DNA of 5,013 nucleotides from Acidimicrobiaceae bacterium (GCA_003157945.1 PMFY01000159.1:1432-6444); one strand, 5' to 3'; counted from the first letter of the stretch, positions 1 to 5,001 are shown. Numbers and translations are program-made. The notes: a model not told the origin generated them from the letters alone.

Positions 1-324
1 ATCCTCGACTACGAACTGACCAAGGTGAAGCTGGCCCGCATGGCGGTCCTCATCCAGGCGTCCCGTCAGTTCGCCTACGAGGTGGCCCGCCTGATGTCCA
101 AGGGCGAGGGCGCGCTCGAGGCGTCGATGATCAAGGCCTACGTGTGCCGCACCGCCGAATGGGTCACCCGGGAGGCGCTGCAGATCCACGGCGGCATGGG
201 CTACGCCGAGGAGTACCCGGTGAGCCGGTACTACGTCGACGCCCGCGTGCTCTCGATCTTCGAGGGTGCGGACGAGACACTCTGCCTGAAGGTCATCGCC
301 CGTCGGCTGCTGGCCGACAGCTGA
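1..324 (+). CDS. Acyl-CoA dehydrogenase, C-terminal part (5' end outside window)
   Basis: This is the last 107 residues of a flavin-dependent acyl-CoA dehydrogenase, which introduces the alpha-beta double bond into an acyl-CoA thioester and passes electrons to electron-transfer flavoprotein in the cytoplasm. The reading frame is open from base 1, so the gene starts upstream; the GTG at 25 is internal. The visible part is the C-terminal all-helical domain. It carries the family signature ALQIHGGMGYAEEYPVSRYY (bases 175-234), followed by DARVLSIFEGADET. In the IFEG segment the Glu (codon 262-264) sits where medium- and short-chain enzymes have their catalytic base. The canonical Arg of the 'YRDAR' motif is Val here (YVDAR). 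The frame ends in a TGA at 322-324, at a normal family C-terminus (VIARRLLADS). Family assignment is firm; acyl-chain specificity cannot be told from this fragment. Confidence 0.95.
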   Translation: MLDYELTKVKLARMAVLIQASRQFAYEVARLMSKGEGALEASMIKAYVCRTAEWVTREALQIHGGMGYAEEYPVSRYYVDARVLSIFEGADETLCLKVIARRLLADS

Positions 325-351
325 CGTCACGCCGGCGGCAGCGATTATCGT

Positions 352-431
352 CTGAGCGCCGGCGCACCATCCGGGAGGCGGCGACCGTCGCCTGAACGCC
401 GACGCACCGTCGGCGCGTGGCGACCGGACGC
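352..431. repeat. Imperfect 40-bp tandem duplication
   Basis: Bases 352-371 (CTGAGCGCCGGCGCACCATC) and 392-411 (CTGAACGCCGACGCACCGTC) match at 17 of 20 positions exactly 40 bp apart. The word GGCGACCG recurs at 380-387 and 419-426, one base out of register. This suggests an old, diverged duplication of an approximately 40-bp unit (about 352-391 and 392-431). It fills most of the gap between the dehydrogenase and the methyltransferase and codes for nothing recognisable. Confidence 0.6.
397..415. terminator. Perfect 8-bp-stem hairpin downstream of the acyl-CoA dehydrogenase gene
   Basis: CGCCGACG (397-404) and CGTCGGCG (408-415) are exact reverse complements around a 3-nt CAC loop. There is no T-run on either side, so this is not a classic intrinsic terminator, though high-GC actinomycetes often have U-less hairpins at gene ends. 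It lies 73 bases after the dehydrogenase stop and 41 bases before the methyltransferase ATG, inside the second copy of the 40-bp duplication. Terminator is the most likely role; a leader structure is the alternative. Confidence 0.45.
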
Positions 432-444
432 CGGTCTCCCCCGG

Positions 445-450
445 TACCGT
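445..450 (+). promoter_or_regulatory. Possible -10 box for a leaderless methyltransferase transcript
   Basis: TACCGT fits the actinobacterial TANNNT -10 pattern and ends 6 bases before the ATG at 457. A transcript from it would start at or next to the start codon. That would explain the lack of a Shine-Dalgarno sequence upstream of 457. No convincing -35 box is seen. The pattern has little information content, so this could be chance. Confidence 0.3.
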
Positions 451-456
451 GCAGCG

Positions 457-1206
457 ATGAGCGACTCGACGTCGGGCGACCGTGCGCCCGGGCACGACCA
501 CACCGGCGCGGGCCACCGCGCGCCCGGACACGGCGGCTCCGAGGGGGCCGCTGACGTGCCTCCGGTGCTCGACCAGGCATTCTGGGAAGACCGCTACCGG
601 GGCAGTGACGCCCTGTGGAGTGGGCGACCGAACGCCCAGCTCGTGGCCGAGGTCGGGCCGCTGGCGCCGGGTCGGGCGCTCGACGTCGGATGTGGCGAGG
701 GTGCGGATGCCGTGTGGCTGGCCCGGCAGGGTTGGCGGGTCACGGCCGTCGACATCTCCGAGACCGCGCTCGGGCGCGCCCGCGGCCACGCCGTGGACGC
801 CGGCGCCGGTGTGGCGGACCGCATCGAGTGGGTGCACGGCGACGTCACGACGTTCGACCCGGGCATCCGGAGGTTCGACCTGGTGTCGGCCCAGTTCGTC
901 CACCTGCCCGGGGCGCTGCGGGACGCGGTGCACCGCCGGCTGGCCGGGGCCGTCGACGAGGGGGGTGTCCTGGTGATCGTCGCCCACGACCCGACGGACC
1001 TGGAGACGACCGTGGGCCGCCCGCCGTTCCCCGACTTCTTCGCCTCCGCGTCCGACGTGGCCGCCGTGCTGCCCGGGGACGACTGGCAGATCCTCGTCAC
1101 CGAGGCCCGGCCCCGTCCGGCCATCGACGGCGGAGGTGTCGACGTGACGGTCCACGATGCCGTGACCGTCGCACGCCGACGCGTCGGCGACGCCCCGTCG
1201 GGCTGA
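457..1206 (+). CDS. Class I SAM-dependent methyltransferase with His-rich N-terminus
   Basis: This is a 249-residue cytoplasmic methyltransferase of the Rossmann-like class I fold, which moves a methyl group from S-adenosylmethionine to an unidentified acceptor. Residues 1-36 are low-complexity and rich in His, Gly and Pro. The conserved lead-in FWEDRYRGSDALWSGRPNAQ spans 42-61. Motif I (ALDVGCGEGADAVWLA) lies at 74-89, the acidic residue that binds the SAM ribose is Asp99 in VTAVDIS, the GD pair is at 128-129, and the motif IV region FDLVSAQFVHL is at 140-150. The FWEDRY...WSGRPN lead-in is typical of actinobacterial proteins usually annotated only as class I or TehB-like methyltransferases; I would not assign tellurite resistance. 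The ATG at 457 has no Shine-Dalgarno but has a TANNNT box 6 bases upstream. An alternative GTG at 556 lies 8 bases after GAGGGGG (541-547) and would give a 216-residue protein without the His-rich tail. The gene is alone on its strand and faces a convergent neighbour. Confidence 0.9.
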   Translation: MSDSTSGDRAPGHDHTGAGHRAPGHGGSEGAADVPPVLDQAFWEDRYRGSDALWSGRPNAQLVAEVGPLAPGRALDVGCGEGADAVWLARQGWRVTAVDISETALGRARGHAVDAGAGVADRIEWVHGDVTTFDPGIRRFDLVSAQFVHLPGALRDAVHRRLAGAVDEGGVLVIVAHDPTDLETTVGRPPFPDFFASASDVAAVLPGDDWQILVTEARPRPAIDGGGVDVTVHDAVTVARRRVGDAPSG

Positions 1207-1216
1207 GGGCGCAGGT

Positions 1217-1248
1217 CCCGCCCCCCGCCGGTGGCGCCGCGGGGCGGG
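1217..1248. terminator. Strong GC hairpin after the methyltransferase gene
   Basis: CCCGCCCC (1217-1224) pairs perfectly with GGGGCGGG (1241-1248). The loop itself contains a smaller inverted repeat, CGCC (1226-1229) with GGCG (1233-1236). It begins 11 bases after the methyltransferase stop. No T-run follows. Its position between two converging genes fits a U-less terminator for the plus-strand gene, usable from both sides. Confidence 0.55.
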
Positions 1249-1270
1249 TGACGTTCCTCGTCGGCTCCGC

Positions 1271-1287
1271 GTCCGGCCGGGCCGGAC
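1271..1287. terminator. Second hairpin in the convergent gap
   Basis: GTCCGGC (1271-1277) and GCCGGAC (1281-1287) are exact reverse complements around a 3-nt CGG loop. A third, bulged stem follows: CTCCGG (1293-1298) against CCGGGAG (1303-1309). These lie just downstream of the stop of the minus-strand small gene, so they are best read as its terminator. No T-run accompanies them. Confidence 0.5.
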
Positions 1288-1322
1288 AGCCACTCCGGGC
1301 TACCGGGAGCCGGCGGGGCCGC

Positions 1323-1556
1323 TCACGAGTCGCTGTTGACCCGCGTCAGCTCGATCGAGATCTGGTCGTCGGCGAGCTCCTGGCCGGAGAAGACGCAGTC
1401 GAACGCCTGGGCCACCCGCAGGACCATCTCGGCGTTCGAGGCACTGACCGCCATGTGGCAGGCGCCGTCGGCGCTGAGCCGCTCCCACAGGATGCCGATC
1501 TCGAACCCGCGCTGGAACTCGGGGTCGTCGGTGTCGAAGTGCAGGACCGATTCCAT
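1323..1556 (-). CDS. Small acidic protein of unknown function (77 aa)
   Basis: I do not recognise a named family. The protein begins MESVLHFDTDDPEFQRGFEI and reads like a real small cytoplasmic protein rather than a shadow frame: it has a mixed composition, with about 15 Asp/Glu against 4 Arg and no Lys, so it is strongly acidic. It has no signal peptide or membrane segment. The pattern suggests alternating strands and helices: a strand with VLHFDTD, a helix over residues 11-28 (DPEFQRGFEIGILWERLS), a strand with ACHMAVSA, a helix over 41-53 (NAEMVLRVAQAFD), and a last strand with QISIELTRV. There are two cysteines, Cys33 and Cys54. The frame ends in a TGA at 1323-1325 (plus-strand TCA), followed by hairpins. 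No clear Shine-Dalgarno precedes the ATG. It is divergent from the CoA-transferase gene, with a gap of about 90 bases that may carry both promoters; a functional link between them is only inference. Confidence 0.7.
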   Translation of the reverse strand: MESVLHFDTDDPEFQRGFEIGILWERLSADGACHMAVSASNAEMVLRVAQAFDCVFSGQELADDQISIELTRVNSDS

Positions 1557-1587
1557 GCACCAGCTATCGGCCGTTCCACGTCATTTC

Positions 1588-1593
1588 TTGACC
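1588..1593 (+). promoter_or_regulatory. Possible -35 box for the CoA-transferase gene
   Basis: TTGACC matches the TTGACA consensus at five of six positions in the divergent gap between the small acidic gene and the CoA-transferase gene. No good -10 box is seen at 16-18 bases downstream (the region reads CGATTGA at 1611-1617). If it is used, transcription would begin near 1624, which excludes the ATG at 1598 and favours the ATG at 1628 or 1649 as start codon. Confidence 0.25.
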
Positions 1594-1648
1594 CCTCATG
1601 CCCGGCCGACCGATTGACGGCGGTGCGATGAGGATCGACGATGGGGCC

Positions 1649-3037
1649 ATGGGTGACCGTGCGGGCCAACTGCTCGACCTCCTCCTGCAGGCGGCACCCC
1701 TCCCCGGGCCCCGCCCCGAGGTGCTGCTGCCCCCGGGCGGATCGCTCCCTTCCGCGTTCGCCGTGAGCGACCTCGCCCAGGCCTCGATCGGCGCCGCCGG
1801 TGCCGCCCTGGCCCGGTTGGCGGCGGGGCCCGGTGGATCCGCCGGCCCCGTGACCGTCGACCGCGACCTGGCCTCGGCGTGGTTCGCCCTGTCGATCCGG
1901 CCCGACGGTTGGAACCTGCCCCCGATCTGGGACAGCGTGGCCGGTGACTACGCCGCCACTGGCGGGTGGATCAAGCTCCACACCAACGCCCCCCACCACC
2001 GAGCGGCCGCCCTCGGCGTGCTCGGCGTGCCCGGGACCCGCGACGCGGTGGCGGCCGAGGTGGCCCGGTGGGACGCCGACGACCTCGAGGCCGCGGTGGT
2101 CACCGCCGGCGGGGCGGCCGCGGCCATGCGCTCGACCGCGGCCTGGGACGCCCATCCCCAGGGCACCGCCGTCGCCGCCGAGCCCCTGCTGCACGTGGAA
2201 CGCACGACGGACGGGTCCGGATGGCCGGAGGGGGCACCGGCCGCCCGACCGGCACGGCCCCTCGACGGGCTGCGCGTCCTCGACCTCACCCGGGTCCTGG
2301 CCGGCCCCGTGGCCACCCGGCTCCTCGCCGGTTGGGGGGCCGACGTGCTGCGGGTCGACCCGCCGGGGTGGGACGAGCCGAACGTCGTGCCCGAGGTCAC
2401 CCTGGGCAAGCACTGCACCCGCCTCGACCTGCACGAGGACCGCGACCGGGACCGGCTCCTCCGACTCCTGGCGGATGCCGACGTCGTGGTCCACGGCTAC
2501 CGGCCCGGGGCGCTCGAGGGACTGGGCCTCGGCCGCGGGGAGCGCGACGCCGCCCGGCCCGGGCTGATCGACGTCAGCCTGGACGCCTACGGGTGGACCG
2601 GGCCGTGGTCGGGACGGCGCGGGTTCGACAGTCTGGTCCAGATGAGCTCGGGCATCGCCGAGGCCGGACAGGCCGCGGCCGGTGCCGACCGGCCCGTGCC
2701 GCTGCCCGTCCAGGCGCTCGATCACGCCACCGGGTACCTGCTGGCCACCGCCGCGCTGACCGGACTGGCCCTCCGGCGCGAGGACGGGCGGGGCAGCCGC
2801 TGGCGGGCGTCGCTGGCCCGGATGTCCCGACTGCTCGTCGACACCGGGGTGGCCCCGGTCCTGGAGGGCGAGGGGATCGACCCGGCCGGACCGTCGCCCG
2901 ACGTGCCCGTGGAGCACACGGCGTGGGGGGACGCCCGACGCCTGCCACCGCCGGTCGTCGTCACCGGGGCGCCCCTCCGGTGGGACCGGCCGGCCGGCCC
3001 GCTCGGATCCGCCCCGGCGGAGTGGCCGGTGCGCTGA
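1649..3037 (+). CDS. Family III CoA-transferase (CaiB/BaiF type), two halves in swapped order
   Basis: This enzyme is expected to move coenzyme A between an acyl-CoA and a free carboxylic acid in the cytoplasm, through an aspartyl-CoA thioester intermediate. Numbering is for the 462-residue form from ATG 1649. The C-terminal half (from about 204) carries what is usually the N-terminal core: LDGLRVLDLTRVLAGP (205-220), GADVLRVDPP, VHGYRPGALEGLG, the GFDSLVQMSSG segment (325-335), and ALDHATGYLL, whose Asp358 (codon 2720-2722) aligns with the catalytic aspartate. The N-terminal half (about 86-185) looks like the middle and C-terminal segment of ordinary family members: GDYAATGGWIKLHTN (99-113) and AAWDAHPQG (164-172). 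I recall similar long proteins from actinomycetes and proteobacteria, so this is probably an established variant, not a breakage. In-frame ATGs lie at 1598, 1628 and 1649. The last is preferred because MGDRAGQLLDLL resembles the family N-terminus and GAGGA lies upstream (1630-1634), although 14 bases away. The substrate is unknown. Confidence 0.88.
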   Translation: MGDRAGQLLDLLLQAAPLPGPRPEVLLPPGGSLPSAFAVSDLAQASIGAAGAALARLAAGPGGSAGPVTVDRDLASAWFALSIRPDGWNLPPIWDSVAGDYAATGGWIKLHTNAPHHRAAALGVLGVPGTRDAVAAEVARWDADDLEAAVVTAGGAAAAMRSTAAWDAHPQGTAVAAEPLLHVERTTDGSGWPEGAPAARPARPLDGLRVLDLTRVLAGPVATRLLAGWGADVLRVDPPGWDEPNVVPEVTLGKHCTRLDLHEDRDRDRLLRLLADADVVVHGYRPGALEGLGLGRGERDAARPGLIDVSLDAYGWTGPWSGRRGFDSLVQMSSGIAEAGQAAAGADRPVPLPVQALDHATGYLLATAALTGLALRREDGRGSRWRASLARMSRLLVDTGVAPVLEGEGIDPAGPSPDVPVEHTAWGDARRLPPPVVVTGAPLRWDRPAGPLGSAPAEWPVR

Positions 3038-3042
3038 GTCGC

Positions 3043-3080
3043 TCCGGCCGCCGGGGCCCGTGAGGGGGTCCGTCGCCGGA
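3043..3080. terminator. Weak hairpin between converging genes
   Basis: TCCGGC (3043-3048) is the reverse complement of GCCGGA (3075-3080). Between them the sequence pairs only patchily (CCC at 3057-3059 with GGG further in, and some G-T pairs). It fills the 45-base gap between the CoA-transferase stop and the transporter stop and could serve both strands. There is no T-run and the stem has several mismatches, so support is weak. Confidence 0.3.
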
Positions 3081-3082
3081 GG

Positions 3083-4312
3083 TCAGTCGGCCGGAACCGC
3101 CGTCACCGCGGCCGTGTGCTCGGCGCCGCGCACCACGTCGTGGAGGGCGAGCACCACGGCCACCAGACCCAGGGCGCCGCCGAACACGCAGACCCCCGCC
3201 CAGCCGTGGTTGGCGTAGCACCAGCTGCCCCCGGCCGAGCCGATGGCCCCGCCGATGAAGTAGCAGACCATGTAGGCCGAGTTGATGCGGCTGCGGGCGT
3301 CCGGCGCCAGGCGGTAGATGATCGACTGGTTGGTCACCTGGAGCCCCTGGACGCCCACGTCGAGCACGAGGATCCCCACGATCATCATGGTCAGGTCGTG
3401 CCCGCCCCACCAGAGGGGCACGAACGAGGCCGCCACCAGGACGGCGAACACGGTGGTGGTGCGACGGGTGAGGTCGCGGTCGGCCCACCGGCCGGCGAGC
3501 GTGGCGCACAGGGCCCCGGCCGCGCCCACCAGGCCGAAGAGCCCGATGGCGGCATCGCCGTAGTGGTACGGCGCGGCGGACAGGACGAAGGCCATCGTCG
3601 TCCAGAACACGCTGAACGCGGCCATGCCCAGGGCGCCGAAGAGGATCCGGCGGCGGAGCAGGCGTTCGGCCAGGAAGAGCGCCAGCGTCGACCGGAGGAG
3701 GGTGCCGTAGCCGATGGCGGGCCGTTCGCCTTCGACGGGGAGCACCCGGCCCAACACCAGGGCGAGCGCCACCATGACGACGGCCGCGGCCCCGTAGACG
3801 ACCCGCCAGCTCGCGACGCCTGCGATCAGCCCCGACACGGTGCGGGCGAGCAGGATCCCGAGCAGCAGGCCGCTCATCACCCGCCCCACCACCCGGCCGC
3901 GGGTCGACTCCGTCGCCAGTGACGCCGCCATCGGGACGAGCATCTGGGCGACGGTCGATCCGGCCCCGACCAGCAGGGCCACGGCGATCAGCACGCCGAT
4001 GGTCGGCGACAGGGCTGACGCGGTCAGGCCGACGGCCGTGGCCACCAGCACCAGCGGCAGCAGGCGCCGCCGGTTCAGGATGTCGCCGAGCGGCACGAGC
4101 AGGGCCAGCCCGACGGCGTACCCGATCTGCGACAGGGTGACCACGAGCCCGGCGGTGGCGGTGCCCGCACCGAAGGTGCGGGCGATGTTGTCGAGGATCG
4201 GCTGGGCGTAGTAGAGGTTGGCCACGGTGAGGCCGCAGGCCACCGCGAACAGCAGCACCAGTCCCCCGGACATGCCCGCCCCGGGGGTACCCCTCGTCTC
4301 GTCCGTCTCCAT
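3083..4312 (-). CDS. Major facilitator superfamily transporter, probable efflux pump
   Basis: This is a 409-residue integral membrane protein with 12 predicted helices, at about residues 16-35, 53-75, 84-102, 106-130, 143-167, 168-190, 223-247, 254-274, 285-302, 307-328, 346-366 and 370-390. The first helix ends with ANLYYAQPILDNIARTFG, typical of AraJ/YgaY-like proton-driven exporters. The MFS loop 2-3 motif is present as GDILNRRR (about 76-83). The central loop (about 190-222) is short, as usual. The frame extends up to an ATG at 4378, but the predicted promoter and operator lie inside that extension. The ATG at 4312 is preceded by GGAG (bases 4325-4322) with a 9-base gap and is therefore chosen; ATG 4327 is second best. 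The gene is divergent from a TetR regulator, the classic arrangement for a repressed drug or metabolite exporter. The substrate cannot be inferred. Confidence 0.92.
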   Translation of the reverse strand: METDETRGTPGAGMSGGLVLLFAVACGLTVANLYYAQPILDNIARTFGAGTATAGLVVTLSQIGYAVGLALLVPLGDILNRRRLLPLVLVATAVGLTASALSPTIGVLIAVALLVGAGSTVAQMLVPMAASLATESTRGRVVGRVMSGLLLGILLARTVSGLIAGVASWRVVYGAAAVVMVALALVLGRVLPVEGERPAIGYGTLLRSTLALFLAERLLRRRILFGALGMAAFSVFWTTMAFVLSAAPYHYGDAAIGLFGLVGAAGALCATLAGRWADRDLTRRTTTVFAVLVAASFVPLWWGGHDLTMMIVGILVLDVGVQGLQVTNQSIIYRLAPDARSRINSAYMVCYFIGGAIGSAGGSWCYANHGWAGVCVFGGALGLVAVVLALHDVVRGAEHTAAVTAVPAD

Positions 4313-4321
4313 CAGGGTGCG

Positions 4322-4325
4322 CTCC
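4322..4325 (-). promoter_or_regulatory. Shine-Dalgarno that fixes the transporter start
   Basis: On the minus strand GGAG lies 9 bases before the ATG at 4312-4310. Neither of the other in-frame ATGs (4378 and 4327) has a comparable purine-rich stretch upstream. This is the main reason for choosing the 409-residue form of the transporter. Confidence 0.55.
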
Positions 4326-4343
4326 ATGAGTATCTGAACATCA

Positions 4344-4368
4344 CGTACAGTATCAGTATTCCTGTACG
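4344..4368. promoter_or_regulatory. Perfect inverted repeat, likely TetR operator
   Basis: CGTACAG (4344-4350) and CTGTACG (4362-4368) are exact reverse complements separated by 11 bases, giving a 25-bp dyad centred at 4356. It lies in the only AT-richer stretch of the window, between the transporter and its divergent TetR gene. It covers the predicted transporter -10 box. Size, symmetry and position all fit a TetR dimer site that represses the pump and probably the regulator itself. AGTATC also recurs at 4329-4334 and 4349-4354 (20 bp apart), with AGTATT at 4355-4360, so additional half-sites are possible. Confidence 0.72.
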
Positions 4369-4377
4369 CGACGTCCA
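4349..4377 (-). promoter_or_regulatory. Predicted promoter of the MFS transporter
   Basis: On the minus strand the -35 candidate is TGGACG (4377-4372, four of six to TTGACA) and the -10 candidate is GATACT (4354-4349, four of six to TATAAT), with a 17-base spacer. Transcription would start near 4342, leaving about 30 bases of leader before the ATG at 4312. The -10 box lies inside the inverted repeat, so a bound repressor would block RNA polymerase. Confidence 0.5.
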
Positions 4378-4382
4378 TGAAC

Positions 4383-4388
4383 TACGGT
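4383..4388 (+). promoter_or_regulatory. Possible -10 box for a leaderless TetR transcript
   Basis: TACGGT fits TANNNT and ends 7 bases before the ATG at 4396, the spacing expected when transcription starts at the start codon. The operator dyad (4344-4368) would then lie over the -35 region, consistent with autoregulation. No clear -35 is visible and the match is short, so this is tentative. An alternative is TGAACA (4335-4340) with TATTCC (4357-4362), which is no better. Confidence 0.3.
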
Positions 4389-4395
4389 GGCGACC

Positions 4396-4995
4396 ATGAC
4401 GACGGTCGATCCCCCGGCGGTCGGCCGGCTCGGCCGGCCCCGGAGCGAGCGGGCCCGGCTCGCGGTACTCGAGGCGGCCGCCGACCTCCTCGACGAGGGC
4501 GGGCTCGGCGCCGCGTCCATCGAGGCGATCGCCGGCCGGGCCGGTGTCAGCAAGGTGACGATCTACAAGTGGTGGCCGACCCGGGGCGCGGTCGCCATCG
4601 ACGCCTACTTCCACCGCTACCGGCAGACCGGGACCTTCGCCGACACCGGCGACGTCCGGGCCGACCTCACCGCCCAGATCCGGGTGCTGCTCCGGGCCTT
4701 CCGGGGTCGGGCGGGGCGGATCATGGCCGAGTTGATCGGGCAGGCGCAGTCCGACGCCGTGCTGGCCGACGCCCTCCGCACCCACTGGATCGGGCCGAGG
4801 CGGACCGCCACCGCCGCCGTCCTGCAGCGGGCCGTCGACCGCGGCGAGCTACGGCCGGACATCGACATCGCCACCGTGATGGACCAGCTCTACGGGCCCG
4901 TCTACTACCGGCTCACGATGGGTCACGAGGCGTTGACGCCGGTACTGGCCGACACGCTCGTCACCTCGCTCCTGGACGGGATCCGGGCCCGCTGA
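4396..4995 (+). CDS. TetR/AcrR-family transcriptional repressor
   Basis: This is a dimeric DNA-binding repressor that releases its operator when a small ligand binds; it most likely controls the adjacent divergent MFS pump and itself. Numbering is from ATG 4396 (199 residues). The lead-in RLGRPRSERARLAVLEAA (about 11-28) is typical, with the basic GRPR arm before helix 1. The helix-turn-helix is at about 40-59, with recognition helix residues AGVSKVTIYKWWP (49-61). Residues from about 75 onward are the ligand-binding and dimerisation helices; the tail with RGELRPDIDIATVMDQLYGP and YYRLTMGHEALT resembles the TetR_C_11-type C-terminal domain. Length is normal for the family. An upstream GTG at 4387 is in frame and would add MAT, but ATG 4396 has a weak GGTGG five bases upstream and a TANNNT box 7 bases upstream, so it is preferred. 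The ligand is not predictable. Confidence 0.93.
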   Translation: MTTVDPPAVGRLGRPRSERARLAVLEAAADLLDEGGLGAASIEAIAGRAGVSKVTIYKWWPTRGAVAIDAYFHRYRQTGTFADTGDVRADLTAQIRVLLRAFRGRAGRIMAELIGQAQSDAVLADALRTHWIGPRRTATAAVLQRAVDRGELRPDIDIATVMDQLYGPVYYRLTMGHEALTPVLADTLVTSLLDGIRAR

Positions 4996-5001
4996 GCCCG
5001 G
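4983..5001. terminator. Small hairpin over the TetR stop codon
   Basis: CCGGGC (4983-4988) is the reverse complement of GCCCGG (4996-5001), with a 7-base loop that contains the TGA stop codon (4993-4995). No T-run is visible before the window ends at 5013. It is a weak terminator candidate and may be chance in such GC-rich sequence. Confidence 0.25.

Noticed and set aside
322..329. TGACGTCA palindrome at the dehydrogenase stop codon
   Set aside because: An 8-bp palindrome that includes the TGA stop; short, not repeated elsewhere in the gaps, and with no matching regulator nearby. Chance is sufficient.
457..1206. Calling the methyltransferase TehB (tellurite resistance)
   Set aside because: Only the generic class I SAM motifs and an actinobacterial FWEDRY/WSGRPN lead-in are visible; no TehA partner or other evidence for tellurite resistance is present.
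615..1631. Long plus-strand open frame (338 codons) overlapping the methyltransferase and the small minus-strand gene
   Set aside because: The translation is dominated by Arg, Gly, Pro and Ala with no recognisable domain and runs across a gene boundary; it is a frame shadow.
1346..2917. Long minus-strand open frame (523 codons) opposite the CoA-transferase
   Set aside because: Its product is Gly/Pro/Arg/Val-rich without domain motifs, and it also overlaps the small acidic gene in another frame. It is a shadow produced by GC-rich third positions in the plus-strand CoA-transferase gene, which has clear family motifs.
1..3037. Possible single fatty-acid or CoA metabolic operon from the dehydrogenase to the CoA-transferase
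   Set aside because: A minus-strand gene and several hairpins lie between the methyltransferase and the CoA-transferase, and a gap with a hairpin separates the dehydrogenase from the methyltransferase. Shared acyl-CoA chemistry alone does not make an operon.
1966..3063. Alternative plus-strand frame (365 codons) inside the CoA-transferase
   Set aside because: Extremely Arg/Pro/Gly-rich low-complexity translation; shadow of the real gene, which reads through the same bases with conserved motifs.
3116..3922. Plus-strand frame (268 codons) opposite the MFS transporter
   Set aside because: Product is His/Gly/Glu/Ala-rich low complexity, the typical reverse complement of a membrane-protein gene rich in Val, Ala and Leu codons.
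4313..4995. Interpreting the TetR/MFS pair as a new resistance system
   Set aside because: The arrangement is one of the commonest in bacteria, and neither protein shows an unusual domain. Only the details of the operator merit a second look.
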